From positions 1,116,001 to 1,180,000 of the forward strand of contig NZ_NIWU01000001.1 of the NCBI RefSeq assembly GCF_002236105.1: a DNA stretch of 64,000 bases. The letters run 5' to 3'. Positions 1-7,945 of the stretch are shown here, piece by piece (position 1 is the stretch's first letter; each line of letters begins with the position of its first letter). Both the position numbers and the translations under genes were made by a program. The notes under the pieces were generated by a model. The model saw only the letters and a list, made by a program, of their open reading frames with translations, was not told where the DNA came from and did not search any database. The stretch comes from Pseudomonas umsongensis (GTDB lineage Bacteria; Pseudomonadota; Gammaproteobacteria; Pseudomonadales; Pseudomonadaceae).

Positions 1-462
1 GGCGTGGACGGCGACGCTACGCTCGTCGAGTCAGCGCGGGCGGCCGGTGCCTCAACGGTGTACCTGGCCAGTTATGAAGAGCTGGTGGATTCGAAGGTTT
101 CAATCGGCAGCGACTACGACCTGATCTGCGCCAACTTCGCCTTGCTGCACCAGGACATCATCCCCTTGCTCGCAGCCATGAACGCCCTGCTCGCCCCCGG
201 CGGCGCGCTGGTGATCCAGACGCTGCATCCATGGACCGTGGCTGCGGGCGACTATCAGGACGGCTGGCGGGAAGAGACCTTCGGCGGATTCGAGGGGCAG
301 TGGCAACCGATGCCGTGGTACTTGCGAACCTTGTCCAGTTGGTTCAATGCGCTGGACATGGCCGGGTTCCGGCTGGCGGGGCTACAAGAGCCGCAGCACC
401 CGCAAAGCCCAGCGCCGCAGTCGTTGCTGTTGGTGGCTGAGCGGCGGGATGGTTTTGTTTAG
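1..462 (+). CDS. SAM-dependent methyltransferase, 3' part
   Basis: The frame is open from the left window edge and stops at TAG 460-462, so only about the last 153 codons are visible. The GTG at position 4 is in frame but is probably internal. The first visible residues, GVDGDATLVESAR, fit the acidic SAM-ribose loop (motif II) of class I methyltransferases. The glycine-rich motif I should lie just left of the window. YDLICANFALLH and LAPGGALVIQTLHP match the later Rossmann strands (motif IV and the post-motif strand). The substrate cannot be told. The family call is firm; the exact role is open. Confidence 0.8.
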   Translation, partial: GVDGDATLVESARAAGASTVYLASYEELVDSKVSIGSDYDLICANFALLHQDIIPLLAAMNALLAPGGALVIQTLHPWTVAAGDYQDGWREETFGGFEGQWQPMPWYLRTLSSWFNALDMAGFRLAGLQEPQHPQSPAPQSLLLVAERRDGFV

Positions 463-645
463 AGGATTTTTTCCAGTTTCATCGTGTGGCCGAGCCAGGG
501 CCGCAGGTCCTGCGCAGCAGATGGCAGCATATTTGGACTGGGTGTATGAACTCGCCCCCACTGGGCAGAACCTTCAAAAAGCCAATGTAGAGCAAAAGCT
601 ATGCGAGGCGGACTGACCTGATCGTTTTCATCCTGTGATGTTCCG
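463..645. other. Intergenic, no recognised gene
   Basis: This is the gap between the methyltransferase stop and the first mosaic repeat. A short open tail at about 524-616 on the plus strand reads MAAYLDWVYELAPTGQNLQK and onward, with more protein-like composition than its surroundings. It could be a worn gene remnant. No start or ribosome site supports it, so I do not call a gene. Confidence 0.4.
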
Positions 646-1081
646 CATCACGGTTGCGCACGGCTCAACTAATGCGTCGTCAGCGGAACGCGGAGCGTCC
701 CTGGCGGCATTCCCACGCAGAGCGTGGGAACGATCAGCGAGTTCACTTCAAGCCAGGCCGCCTCGCTTTGCTGTTGATCGCAGGCGCCCCGTTAACCACG
801 ATGGCCGAACGCAGGCATTGCGCAGTGGGTAAACCGGCAGGACGCCGGTTTAGCCGCGCTGGGCCAGGGACGGCCCATCGCGGCGACCCACGGAGCAATG
901 CCGGAGTGAGGGCATGCCGAGCCCCAGCGAGGCACCGAGTGGTGGGGCAAAGCCTTTTGCTTCCTTTTTGGTGTTTGAAAAAGGGAGTCGCTGTAAAAGC
1001 GAAACCACAAGTGGCCGTTACCGCAGCAATGGATATGTACGCAGGCAACCAATTCACACAGGGCTTCTTGTAACGCCCCGC
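646..1081. repeat. Mosaic intergenic repeat, unit A
   Basis: First of three tandem copies of a structured non-coding unit of about 440 bp. It begins with ATCACGGTTGCGCACGGCTC, then a GC-rich block ending in the palindrome CCCACGCAGAGCGTGGG. It continues with a hairpin at 831-851 (AAACCGGC/GCCGGTTT) and a nested stem at 853-884 (GCCGCG..GGGCC / GGCCC..CGCGGC). The right part carries a GTAAAAGCGAAACC motif. Frames within it (such as 654-1073) look like repeat artefacts. Confidence 0.85.
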
Positions 1082-1533
1082 ATCACCGTTGCGCACGGCT
1101 CAATTAACGCGTCGTCAGCGGAACGCGGAGCGTCCCTGGCGGCATTCCCACGCAGAGCGTGGGAACGATCAACACAGGCATCACCTAAAAAGCAGGTCGG
1201 CTTTAAGGCCGCCTCGCTTTGCTTTTGATCGCGAGCGCCCCGTTAACCACGATGGCCGAACGCAGGCATTGCGCAGTGGGGAAACCGGCAGGACGCCGGT
1301 TTAGCCGCGCTGGGCCAGGGACGGCCCATCGCGGCGACCCACGGAGCAATGCCGGAGTGAGGGCATGCCGAGCCCAAGCGAGGCACCGAGTGGTGGGGCA
1401 AAGCCTTTTGCTTCCTTTTTGGTGTTTGAAAAAGGGAGTCGCTGTAAAAGCGAAACCATAAGCCGCCGTTACCGCAGCAATGGATATGTACGCAGGCAAC
1501 CAATTCCACACAGGGCTTCCTGTGACACCCCGT
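1082..1533. repeat. Mosaic intergenic repeat, unit B
   Basis: Second tandem copy, offset 436 bp from unit A and nearly identical over most of its length, including both hairpins. It differs mainly by a short insertion after the GTGGGAACGATCA block. The near identity suggests recent duplication or gene conversion. No gene is supported here. Confidence 0.85.
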
Positions 1534-1810
1534 ATCACCGTCGTGCACGACTCAATTAACGCGTCGTCAGCGGAACGCGGAGCGTCCCTGGCGGCATTCC
1601 CACGCAGAGCGTGGGAACGATCATCCAGGTGCACCCGAAAAAGTCAGGTCGGCTTTCAGGCCGCCTCGCTTTAGCTCTGGATTTGGGTACCCCGTCAAAC
1701 CAAGAGCCTGTTGCCCAGTTTTTCGCTGGCCCGGCGTTCCCACGTTTGGAAAAGTAAGTCGCCGTAAGGCCCAAACTCTAAGTGGCCATTACCGCAACAA
1801 CGGATATTTC
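1534..1810. repeat. Mosaic intergenic repeat, unit C (shortened)
   Basis: Third copy, starting 452 bp after unit B. The left block is well conserved, but most of the middle with the two hairpins is deleted or replaced. A diverged right end remains (AAGTCGCCGTAAGGCCC, then AAGTGGCCATTACCGCAACA). This is a decaying end unit. The right boundary is approximate. Confidence 0.7.
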
Positions 1811-1890
1811 CCCCAAATTTCTTCATACAGGCTATTGGCTTCCATGGATGAGCTACCATAGCTAAACCGTTTTTTTATCCGGAGAAGATT

Positions 1891-2325
1891 ATGCATCGAT
1901 TGGTTAAGCCGTCGGATTATGTTCTTCAGACTGCGCTGGACAAAATGGTCTACATGCTTCCCTGGGAACGACGACATTGCCCCGGAAACCCTACGGAAGA
2001 GCCCGAGCAAGGCGCGCTGCTCTACAACCAATACATCCTGAACTTCCTACACGGTGTGGCGCCGCGTACGCCCAGTGAACGAATCGTTGAAATTGCCCAA
2101 TGGTGCCTGGCGTTAGCCGGCGAGCCTGCGCGGGCGTTGGCCGATGATTTGTCTGCGGCTTACCTCAGTCGATACAGCTTCGTGCTTGCTGATATTTCAA
2201 AATTCGACGATGAGTCGAGAGAATTTCGGGGGCATCTGGCGCTCTGGCCTGAAGAAATCAAAAAAATGCCAGCCAATCTGGTAATGGCTTTGCGAGCCAG
2301 GGCCGCGGGACTCTTACTGCGCTGA
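1891..2325 (+). CDS. Hypothetical protein, 144 aa
   Basis: ATG at 1891 is preceded by CCGGAGAAGATT, a good ribosome site. I do not recognise the family. The protein is soluble and mostly helical in appearance, with no signal peptide, membrane segment or cysteine motif. It contains acidic and aromatic patches (SKFDDESREF; LALWPEEIKKMP). It sits between the repeat array and a convergent pseudogene. A small immunity- or adaptor-type protein would fit this look, but nothing here shows it. Confidence 0.6.
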   Translation: MHRLVKPSDYVLQTALDKMVYMLPWERRHCPGNPTEEPEQGALLYNQYILNFLHGVAPRTPSERIVEIAQWCLALAGEPARALADDLSAAYLSRYSFVLADISKFDDESREFRGHLALWPEEIKKMPANLVMALRARAAGLLLR

Positions 2326-2329
2326 CACA

Positions 2330-3415
2330 TTGGGCAGCCAGAAAATCGGGGGCAGGCGACAGGCAAATCGATTGTTGACCTGCTCACCCCCATGCGCCAA
2401 CCGCCAAGCTAATCTCCCATACGTTGTTTGTCGCTCTCCAAGGCACGCCAACACTGCCAGCAGCACCCACAGGCCCACGCCGAAGATCACCAGGTAGAAC
2501 GCCAGGATTGTCCATGTCGCGCCTACCACCTGTCCCGGGTAACCGCTGACAGGCTGTCCGCCGTGCGCAGCAATCCATAAACGGTGAACGGCTGGCGGCC
2601 AACCTCTGTCGCTGTCCACCCACTCAACATCGCGAGGAATCCAGCCGAGGTCATCCCGACACTCCACCTGTACATCCAGCGCGTGGCATACAGGCGATGT
2701 CGCCACGCAGGACCAGGCTGGCCACGCCCTGCCCCAACATCAACAGGCCCAGGCCGACCATGACGCGAAAAGCAAAGAACACCGTGCACAGGGGGGATGT
2801 CCTGGGGCGGGAATTCGTCGAGGGCGGCGATGGTGCTACTCAGGTCATGCCGCAGGTACAGCGAATCCGCACGCAACAGCTGCCAGGCACTGACGCCGGC
2901 CAGTAGTGTCGCGAGACCAGGAAACGCGGCCAAGGTCATGTGCGCAAGCCGATAAGGGAAGGAAGGATTGAAGATGATTGCCCAGCAATCCCGTGCAATG
3001 AAGCGTCCATCTGCGCCAATGGCGTAACCGGCGGGTGTATGCATCCAGGAGTTGGCCGACAGGATCCAGAAGGCACTGAAGAGCGATCCGATGGCGACGG
3101 CGCAAGTGGCAAAAAAATGCAGGCGCGGGCCGACCTTCTTCATGCCGAACAACATGATGCCAAGAAAACACGCCTCCAGAAAAAAGGCCGCCAGCACTTC
3201 GCAGAAAATCAACGGGCCGAGGGTGTCTCCCGCCTGGGTCGACAGCCGCGATCAGTTGAGCCCGAACTGGTACTAGGGAATCAGCCCCGACGCCGTGCCC
3301 ACCGCCACGGTGAGGGCAAACACTTTCAGCCAATAGCGGTAGACGTCCAGGAAGATCTTTTGCCGGCGCCACAGCCAAAGCGCTTCAAGCGCCATCAGGA
3401 AGTTGTGTTGCACAC
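2330..3415 (-). pseudogene. Cytochrome bd ubiquinol oxidase subunit I, decayed
   Basis: Minus-strand pieces in different frames add up to a CydA/CioA-like protein. They are LEALWLWRRQKIFLDVYRYW near the N-terminus, WMHTPAGYAIG (the conserved haem-region loop), DIPPVHG, GWTATEVGRQPFTVYGLLRT, then a last membrane helix in another frame. In-frame stops lie at 3273-3275 (TAG) and 3252-3254 (TGA, replacing the Trp of the QFGxNW motif). At least two frameshifts follow. The first 20-30 codons are missing and no cydB-like gene adjoins. The gene cannot make a working oxidase. Confidence 0.85.
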
Positions 3416-3464
3416 AGCACTCAATCGCAACTCCGGTAATCGGCTTTGTCGCCCATGGCTGTCT

Positions 3465-3965
3465 CTACCCACACTCGCCGGCCAACGCACGTTGATGAAA
3501 ATGCGGCAGCAGCTTCAATGAGTGGTCTGCCGCCAACCGCTGCACCTCACAACGCGAACCGATGAACCGATGCTGCCGGCTGAAGATGCTCAGCCCCCGT
3601 TCGGTCTGATAAGCCCAGGCAAAACAAATGGTGCCAGCGGGAATCCCGTCGACGTCATCAGGGCCAAGGATGCCTGTCGTCGCCACAGCCACATAGGCGG
3701 TGCTGTCGTGCAGGGCTCCCAGAGCCATTTCCCGCGCCACTTCACAGCTGGTCAGATTGAACGTTGCGATCGTGTCGGGATTGACCCTCAACAGTCGCTG
3801 CTTCGCTTCGGGTGAGTAGACCACATAGCCGCTCTCGATCAGCTCTCCACTGCCTTCGACCTCGGAAAGCAGGGTGATGATTTTGCCGGCGGTGCACGAC
3901 TCCGCCGTGGTCAGCAGCAATGCGTACTTGCGCAGATATTCAACAGTGTCGTCGGCAATAGGCAT
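3465..3965 (-). CDS. pncC: CinA-family nicotinamide-nucleotide amidohydrolase
   Basis: 166 aa, the usual length of the stand-alone CinA C-terminal (PncC) domain. This family deamidates nicotinamide mononucleotide in pyridine-nucleotide salvage. The signature TTAESCTAGKI occurs near residues 19-29, followed by SGYVVYSPEAKQRLL and a glycine loop ATTGILGPDDVDGIPAGT, all typical. There is no N-terminal MoaB-like domain. The protein starts MPIADDTVEYL. It lies just downstream of the YbdK-like gene on the same strand (39 bp gap), so the two may be co-transcribed. The family is firm; the enzyme activity is inferred. Confidence 0.85.
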   Translation of the reverse strand: MPIADDTVEYLRKYALLLTTAESCTAGKIITLLSEVEGSGELIESGYVVYSPEAKQRLLRVNPDTIATFNLTSCEVAREMALGALHDSTAYVAVATTGILGPDDVDGIPAGTICFAWAYQTERGLSIFSRQHRFIGSRCEVQRLAADHSLKLLPHFHQRALAGECG

Positions 3966-4003
3966 GGCGCCTCCCGGTAACGCCTGGTGTCGTTAATGTC
4001 GGC

Positions 4004-5170
4004 TCACGACTCGCACAGCGCTGGTTGCAGGTCATCACTTGCGCAGGGCTCTTGCGATGTTTCCATCAGCAGTTGATCCACCACGTCAGCGAGTGCGGCA
4101 TGGGTATCCCCTGTGCTGCGCAGGGCTCGTTGGTAAACGCTGCGCTGTCGGTCGGCACTGGTGCCATTGCGCAGGATCCGGCGGGCCTGGGAAAAGACGT
4201 TTTCCACGTGCATTGACCGCGCTGTTTCACCCAGGATCTGCTGCGCCAGGACAAGCCACTGCTCGGCCGAGAAGGGTCGGTCGTACCCTTCGACGATGAA
4301 TGCCCCATGCGTGCCTGACCGTTTCGCGCGCCACCGATTTTCCTTGAGGATCCAACGGGACTCTTGCGAATAGCCCGACCCAGGCCGAGGTTGATCAATC
4401 GCATAGGCCACCAGCAGTCGAAAAAACGAGGCGATACACAAGGTGTCTTCAAGGCGCGGGCAGGCATCCGTCATACGTAACTCCAGGGTCGGATACCGCG
4501 AAGCAGGACGCACTCCCCACCAGCATTCGCTGGCCTGCCTGATGGCGCCGGTACGCATCAGCAGTGCGATGTAGGCGTCATGGGCAGCCTCATCTTCGAA
4601 GTACTCCGGGATGCCCATCCTTGGCCACTCGTCACAGGCCGTTTGCCGATAGCTCATGAAGCCGCTGTCGGCACCGTCCCAAAAGGGCGAAGAACTGCTC
4701 AGTGCCAACAACAGCGGCGTCCACGGCAAGACTTCGTTCATCACCTGGATACGATCAAGGTGACCCGGCACCTCAACATGTACGTGCAGCCCCGACAGCA
4801 CACTGCGCCGGGCGACCCGTTGGTAGTCGTCAAACAGCTGGAGAAAATGATCCTGCCCGGTGGCCTGCTGCGTGCGCCAGTCAGCCAAAGGATGGCTGCC
4901 CGCACAGAGCAGTCCAAGGCCGTAGGGCACCAGCCTACGCTGCAAATTTGTGCGAGCAGAGACAAGGTAGTTCTCGGCTTCCGGCATGCAGGTGAAGATA
5001 GGGGACGCTACTTCGATCTGGCCTTGGAACATTTCATAAGCAAAGCAATTGCCCATCGCCTCCTGGCACGCTTCGATCGAAGCGCCGGGAGGCTCATCGG
5101 ACATTCGCCGGGTGTGCAAGTCAGTGATGAAGTATTCCTCTTCAATTCCGAACTTCAACCGTCTGTTCAT
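4004..5170 (-). CDS. ybdK: YbdK-type carboxylate-amine ligase (GCS2 family)
   Basis: 388 aa from the start MNRRLKFGIEEEYFITD. The FGIEEEYF motif is the hallmark of the glutamate-cysteine ligase type 2 family, whose members join amino acids ATP-dependently with weak gamma-glutamylcysteine activity. Further family blocks include FEMFQG-like AYEMFQGQIEV, LHVHVEV and YPTLELRMTDACP. A longer frame starts at 5209, but ATG 5168-5170 sits at the usual family N-terminus and has an AGGCGAGGG stretch upstream. Neighbours suggest a stress-related group. The physiological substrate is unknown. Confidence 0.85.
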   Translation of the reverse strand: MNRRLKFGIEEEYFITDLHTRRMSDEPPGASIEACQEAMGNCFAYEMFQGQIEVASPIFTCMPEAENYLVSARTNLQRRLVPYGLGLLCAGSHPLADWRTQQATGQDHFLQLFDDYQRVARRSVLSGLHVHVEVPGHLDRIQVMNEVLPWTPLLLALSSSSPFWDGADSGFMSYRQTACDEWPRMGIPEYFEDEAAHDAYIALLMRTGAIRQASECWWGVRPASRYPTLELRMTDACPRLEDTLCIASFFRLLVAYAIDQPRPGSGYSQESRWILKENRWRAKRSGTHGAFIVEGYDRPFSAEQWLVLAQQILGETARSMHVENVFSQARRILRNGTSADRQRSVYQRALRSTGDTHAALADVVDQLLMETSQEPCASDDLQPALCES

Positions 5171-5205
5171 TGATGTGCCCTCGCCTTTCACACTGCCGCC
5201 TGCAA

Positions 5206-5502
5206 TCACCCCTGATCATCAACCGCGACGTCACCATCGCTCACTTGGCCCACTCGGTGATAATCCTCTCCCGCTACTGCGCGCAGAAAAGCCAGATCGG
5301 CCTTTATTCGCAGATCACGCCACTCTTGCCAACTGACAATGCGCAGGCGATCCATTTCATCTGATTGTCTGAGCAGTTCTTCGTGATAGGCATCCGGAGA
5401 TTCCTTGCGCAGTGCAATGTCATCGAGTGCTTGGTACCAGGCGTCCAATGCACACAATCTTCGTTCCTGTGCCGGCGTCAGTCGGTTTGTGAAGGCGTTC
5501 AT
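5206..5502 (-). CDS. Hypothetical protein, 98 aa
   Basis: A small, strongly helical, charged protein (LTPAQERRLCALDAWYQALDD; MDRLRIVSWQEWRDLRIKAD) with no signal peptide or membrane segment. It lies 35 bp upstream of the ligase gene on the same strand and is probably its operon leader gene. The upstream CTCGGGAATTCC offers a weak ribosome site. I do not recognise the family. Confidence 0.6.
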   Translation of the reverse strand: MNAFTNRLTPAQERRLCALDAWYQALDDIALRKESPDAYHEELLRQSDEMDRLRIVSWQEWRDLRIKADLAFLRAVAGEDYHRVGQVSDGDVAVDDQG

Positions 5503-5800
5503 GGCAGTGGAATTCCCGAGTCATTTCTGAATGGATCAACACGGTTCGAGGCAGGTTCATGGGGACCGACAAGAGGCGCCGACCAGGTTGCAGGTGTTCT
5601 GGTTCAGCCCAATGCGTATGCACGGTAATGACCAGGACAAACAGCCAGACTCGATTGAAGCGCTCGACTTCAGGCCGCTTGCGTCCACGTTGCAGATCTC
5701 ATGGGGCACAAACCGTCCGGCCAGTCGTCCGTCTATGTTCAATCGCTTAAAACTTTTCCCGGCTGCGCGTTCTCAACTGCTGTTGCAGCAAATCCCAAGC
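5503..5800. other. Intergenic, no gene seen
   Basis: About 300 bp between two minus-strand units. Open frames here overlap each other in several phases and lack ribosome sites or family features. The stretch probably carries the promoter for the 98-aa gene. I see no clear repeat. Confidence 0.5.
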
Positions 5801-5830
5801 AAAAAAAGGGAGGTCAAGATTCGACCTCCC
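5801..5830 (-). terminator. Rho-independent terminator of the DUF3618 operon
   Basis: Stem GGGAGGTC (5808-5815) pairs with GACCTCCC (5823-5830). Reading the minus strand, it is followed by a run of seven U (A at 5801-5807). It lies 18 bp after the stop codon of the gene at 5848-6669, as expected for the end of that operon. Confidence 0.9.
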
Positions 5831-5847
5831 GCCTTTCGCTTGATGCC

Positions 5848-6669
5848 TTACGACGTACCTAACCCACGAGACAGATCGGCTGATTGGCTGCCGGGCACGG
5901 GGCGATCCCCTACGGGCTTCTCCACATCCGTGTGCTCGGTGGTTTTAGTCACCGTATCGCGCACCGCTTCGAATCCCTCCCGAGCCTGCTGCTTGACCTT
6001 GTCGGCCAACCCTGCGGCGGTCTTGCCCATGTAGCGCTGCTCGGTCGCTGTCGAGGGTAATGCTGCCCCCAACATCGCCCCCAAGGCGATGCCTGCAGCG
6101 GCCATCATCAGCGGCTGTTCCTTGAGCAACTGGCTGACCTGGTTGCTCATCTGTTGCGTTCCGCGCACCAGGCGATCGCTGGCATCGTGCACGGCATGGC
6201 TGATGTTTTCGCTGGCAGCGCCCAGGTTATCGCCCAAGTGCGCCGCTTTGCCTTTAACCGTCTGGTAACCCTCCTTCAGGGTGTCGGCAGTCTGGTGCAA
6301 ATGCTCGCGCGCACCGTCGAGGCCATCCGCCAGGCCATCGGTCCACTCCCCTACCTTGTTCTCCTGTGGTTGCGCTCGATAAACGGGACGAGGAGTCGGC
6401 GGACGGTTCTGGCTCATCATCAACCATAACAGTCCCACCGACGTCACCACCGCAGGCACCGGATTATTGCGCACGCTCGTGCCAAGGTTACTCAGGAACG
6501 TAGTGCCGTTGCTCTGCATGAAAGACAACGCCTGATCGAAGACCTGACCCGGGGTGAACTTGCTTTCCAGCGCATCGACGATGTTGCCAATGCTTGCACG
6601 CTGCGCATCGATTTCACGCTCGATGGTCTCGGGGCTTTTTTGCGATTCGATTTCGAATTCACTGTTCAT
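5848..6669 (-). CDS. DUF3618 domain membrane protein
   Basis: 273 aa. The N-terminus KSPETIEREIDAQRASIGNIVDALE is the DUF3618 helix. A possible hydrophobic segment follows near residue 70-88 (VPAVVTSVGLLWLMMSQ). A long amphipathic region rich in Ala/Gly/His comes next, then a second hydrophobic patch (MMAAAGIALGAMLGAALP, about 190-207). It is the last gene of a three-gene operon, overlapping its upstream neighbour by 4 bp, and is followed by a strong terminator. Family members accompany holin-X proteins in envelope-stress loci. No biochemical role is known to me. Confidence 0.8.
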   Translation of the reverse strand: MNSEFEIESQKSPETIEREIDAQRASIGNIVDALESKFTPGQVFDQALSFMQSNGTTFLSNLGTSVRNNPVPAVVTSVGLLWLMMSQNRPPTPRPVYRAQPQENKVGEWTDGLADGLDGAREHLHQTADTLKEGYQTVKGKAAHLGDNLGAASENISHAVHDASDRLVRGTQQMSNQVSQLLKEQPLMMAAAGIALGAMLGAALPSTATEQRYMGKTAAGLADKVKQQAREGFEAVRDTVTKTTEHTDVEKPVGDRPVPGSQSADLSRGLGTS

Positions 6670-7100
6670 GAGACTCTCCTACGCAGCGCTTCCTGGTCTT
6701 TGTTCAAGGCGTCCAGCGTGCGATCAGGCTTGAAGTGGGACGGTTCGAACTGTTTTTTCCCGGATTGCAACATGGCGAACCCGACGATCATCACCACGAC
6801 ACCGACGATCAGTGCGGCCAGCCACGGTGCCATGACCATGCTCAAGCCATAGACCACGGACATCAGCAGAATGATGAACCCCGCCAGCAGCACAATCGCC
6901 CCGCCAGCGACACCGGCAATGCCAGCCTTGAGCGTCGTAAGGCTGGCTAGCAGCTCAGCCTTGGCCAACGCCAGTTCCTTGGTGAACAACGAGGGCACTT
7001 CGCGCGTCAACTGACGCAACAGCCCGACAACCGAAGCGTCAGTCTCAGGCACGGGCACCGGTCTTGCGCCCGGCAGATCTGGGTTATCTCTGTTCATCAC
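6666..7100 (-). CDS. Holin-X (phage holin superfamily III-like) membrane protein
   Basis: 144 aa. An N-terminal soluble arm carries TDASVVGLLRQLTREVPSLF, typical of the holin-X/DUF1469 family. Two adjoining membrane helices follow (IAGVAGGAIVLLAGFIILLMS and PWLAALIVGVVVMIVGFAML), then a charged tail. It overlaps the DUF3618 gene (ATGA-type) and the upstream gene by 4 bp each, so the three are translationally coupled. No phage genes surround it. The holin name is only a family label, and a role in envelope or stress physiology is more likely. Confidence 0.8.
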   Translation of the reverse strand: MMNRDNPDLPGARPVPVPETDASVVGLLRQLTREVPSLFTKELALAKAELLASLTTLKAGIAGVAGGAIVLLAGFIILLMSVVYGLSMVMAPWLAALIVGVVVMIVGFAMLQSGKKQFEPSHFKPDRTLDALNKDQEALRRRVS

Positions 7101-7753
7101 AGCGCTCCTTTAAAGGACGTGGAACCGGGAGTCGGATTCGTCGCGAAGTCTGATGGATGACCCTGTCCGTTCGGCGAGGCCGGCGTGATGCCGGTTGCCA
7201 GACCCGGGTTGTGATCGGGACGTGTCGGAACGGAGGTTTCGTAAGGTCGTTGAGCGCCAAAACCACCTGACGGAGGCATTGAACGACCTGTCGCCGGATC
7301 GCCACCATCGCTATCGCTGACTGTCGCCGCAGGCGCGGTGCCGGCCTTGAGAAAACGCGAAAGGCCAAAGCCCAGCGCAATGCTGCCGGCAATGAACAAT
7401 CCCGGATTATTGCGCGCCAGATCGGCCGCGTCGTGGAGCAGCTGCTCCGCGCTTTTCCCGCGCAAATTCCCCGCCAGCCCGCTCATGGACTCCGCCATGT
7501 CTGCGAGGTAGTCGGACATGCCAAGCTTGTCCTTGTCCTCAAGTTCCGAAACGAAAGATTTTGCCCCTTGGGCCAGGGCCTCGATCTGATCGGCTGCCGT
7601 GTCACGGTACTGGCCAAACTGCTCATCCACCTGCTGTCTCGCACCGCCAAGCGCTTCTGTCACGTTCTCCTTGAGGTGTTCAAAGTCAGGGGCTGGTGTT
7701 GCGGTATTGGGTTTGCCTGACAGGTCATCTGTCGTGCTGTCTGTAGTATTCAT
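7097..7753 (-). CDS. Nutrient-deprivation-induced-type stress protein
   Basis: 218 aa from MNTTDSTTDD. ATG 7751-7753 is preceded by GGCGAGGGACGAC. The longer frame to 7879 has no ribosome site. The N-terminal half is a helical amphipathic region of the kind seen in YtjA/ElaB-like proteins (VTEALGGARQQVDEQFGQYR). A hydrophobic stretch follows near residues 125-145 (NPGLFIAGSIALGFGLSRFL). The C-terminal tail is long, disordered and rich in Pro/Gly/Ser/Thr. It is the first gene of the operon with holin-X and DUF3618. A GGAACT box 75-110 bp upstream weakly resembles an extracytoplasmic sigma -35 element. Confidence 0.7.
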   Translation of the reverse strand: MNTTDSTTDDLSGKPNTATPAPDFEHLKENVTEALGGARQQVDEQFGQYRDTAADQIEALAQGAKSFVSELEDKDKLGMSDYLADMAESMSGLAGNLRGKSAEQLLHDAADLARNNPGLFIAGSIALGFGLSRFLKAGTAPAATVSDSDGGDPATGRSMPPSGGFGAQRPYETSVPTRPDHNPGLATGITPASPNGQGHPSDFATNPTPGSTSFKGAL

Positions 7754-7945
7754 GTCGTCCCTCGCCTTCTGAGTGAAGAAAAGCGTTATCAGGGTTCGCC
7801 ACGAAATACCCGCAGCCCCCCTCCCTTCTGATGACGGGGCAGTGTGATGGGGAGTTCCAATTGAATGATGAGTGATCAATACTTCTCAAGCGGGAAGCCC
7901 ACCTGTTGCGTCAGTGCCAAGGCTGGGAGCTGGCGCCCCTCTCAC

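Noticed and set aside
4..6. GTG at position 4 as the real start of the methyltransferase
   Set aside because: The frame is open to the window edge and the essential motif I would be missing, so the start lies to the left.
524..616. A protein-like tail (MAAYLDWVYELAPTGQNLQK) as a separate gene
   Set aside because: It is short and lacks a ribosome site. The longer in-frame opening overlaps the methyltransferase. It is kept only as a possible relic.
646..1622. CRISPR-like array in the repeat region
   Set aside because: The units are about 440 bp with no short spacers and no cas genes. The REPIN pairs elsewhere are inverted rather than direct repeats.
654..1674. Several short frames inside the tandem repeats with a shared RNAERPWRHSHAERGNDQ or AERGASLAAFPRRAWERS string
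   Set aside because: They are translations of the mosaic repeat in different phases. Copies at 12 kb encode the same strings in a non-coding setting, and none has a ribosome site.
6666..7100. A prophage remnant, from the holin-family match
   Set aside because: No lysin, structural or integrase gene is nearby. The gene is coupled to DUF3618 and stress genes, as in non-phage loci.
7820..7880. An AlgU-type promoter (GAACT box) before the stress operon
   Set aside because: The -10 half would be TCATC at 17-bp spacing, which does not match the usual TCnnA element well, so I did not list it as a feature.
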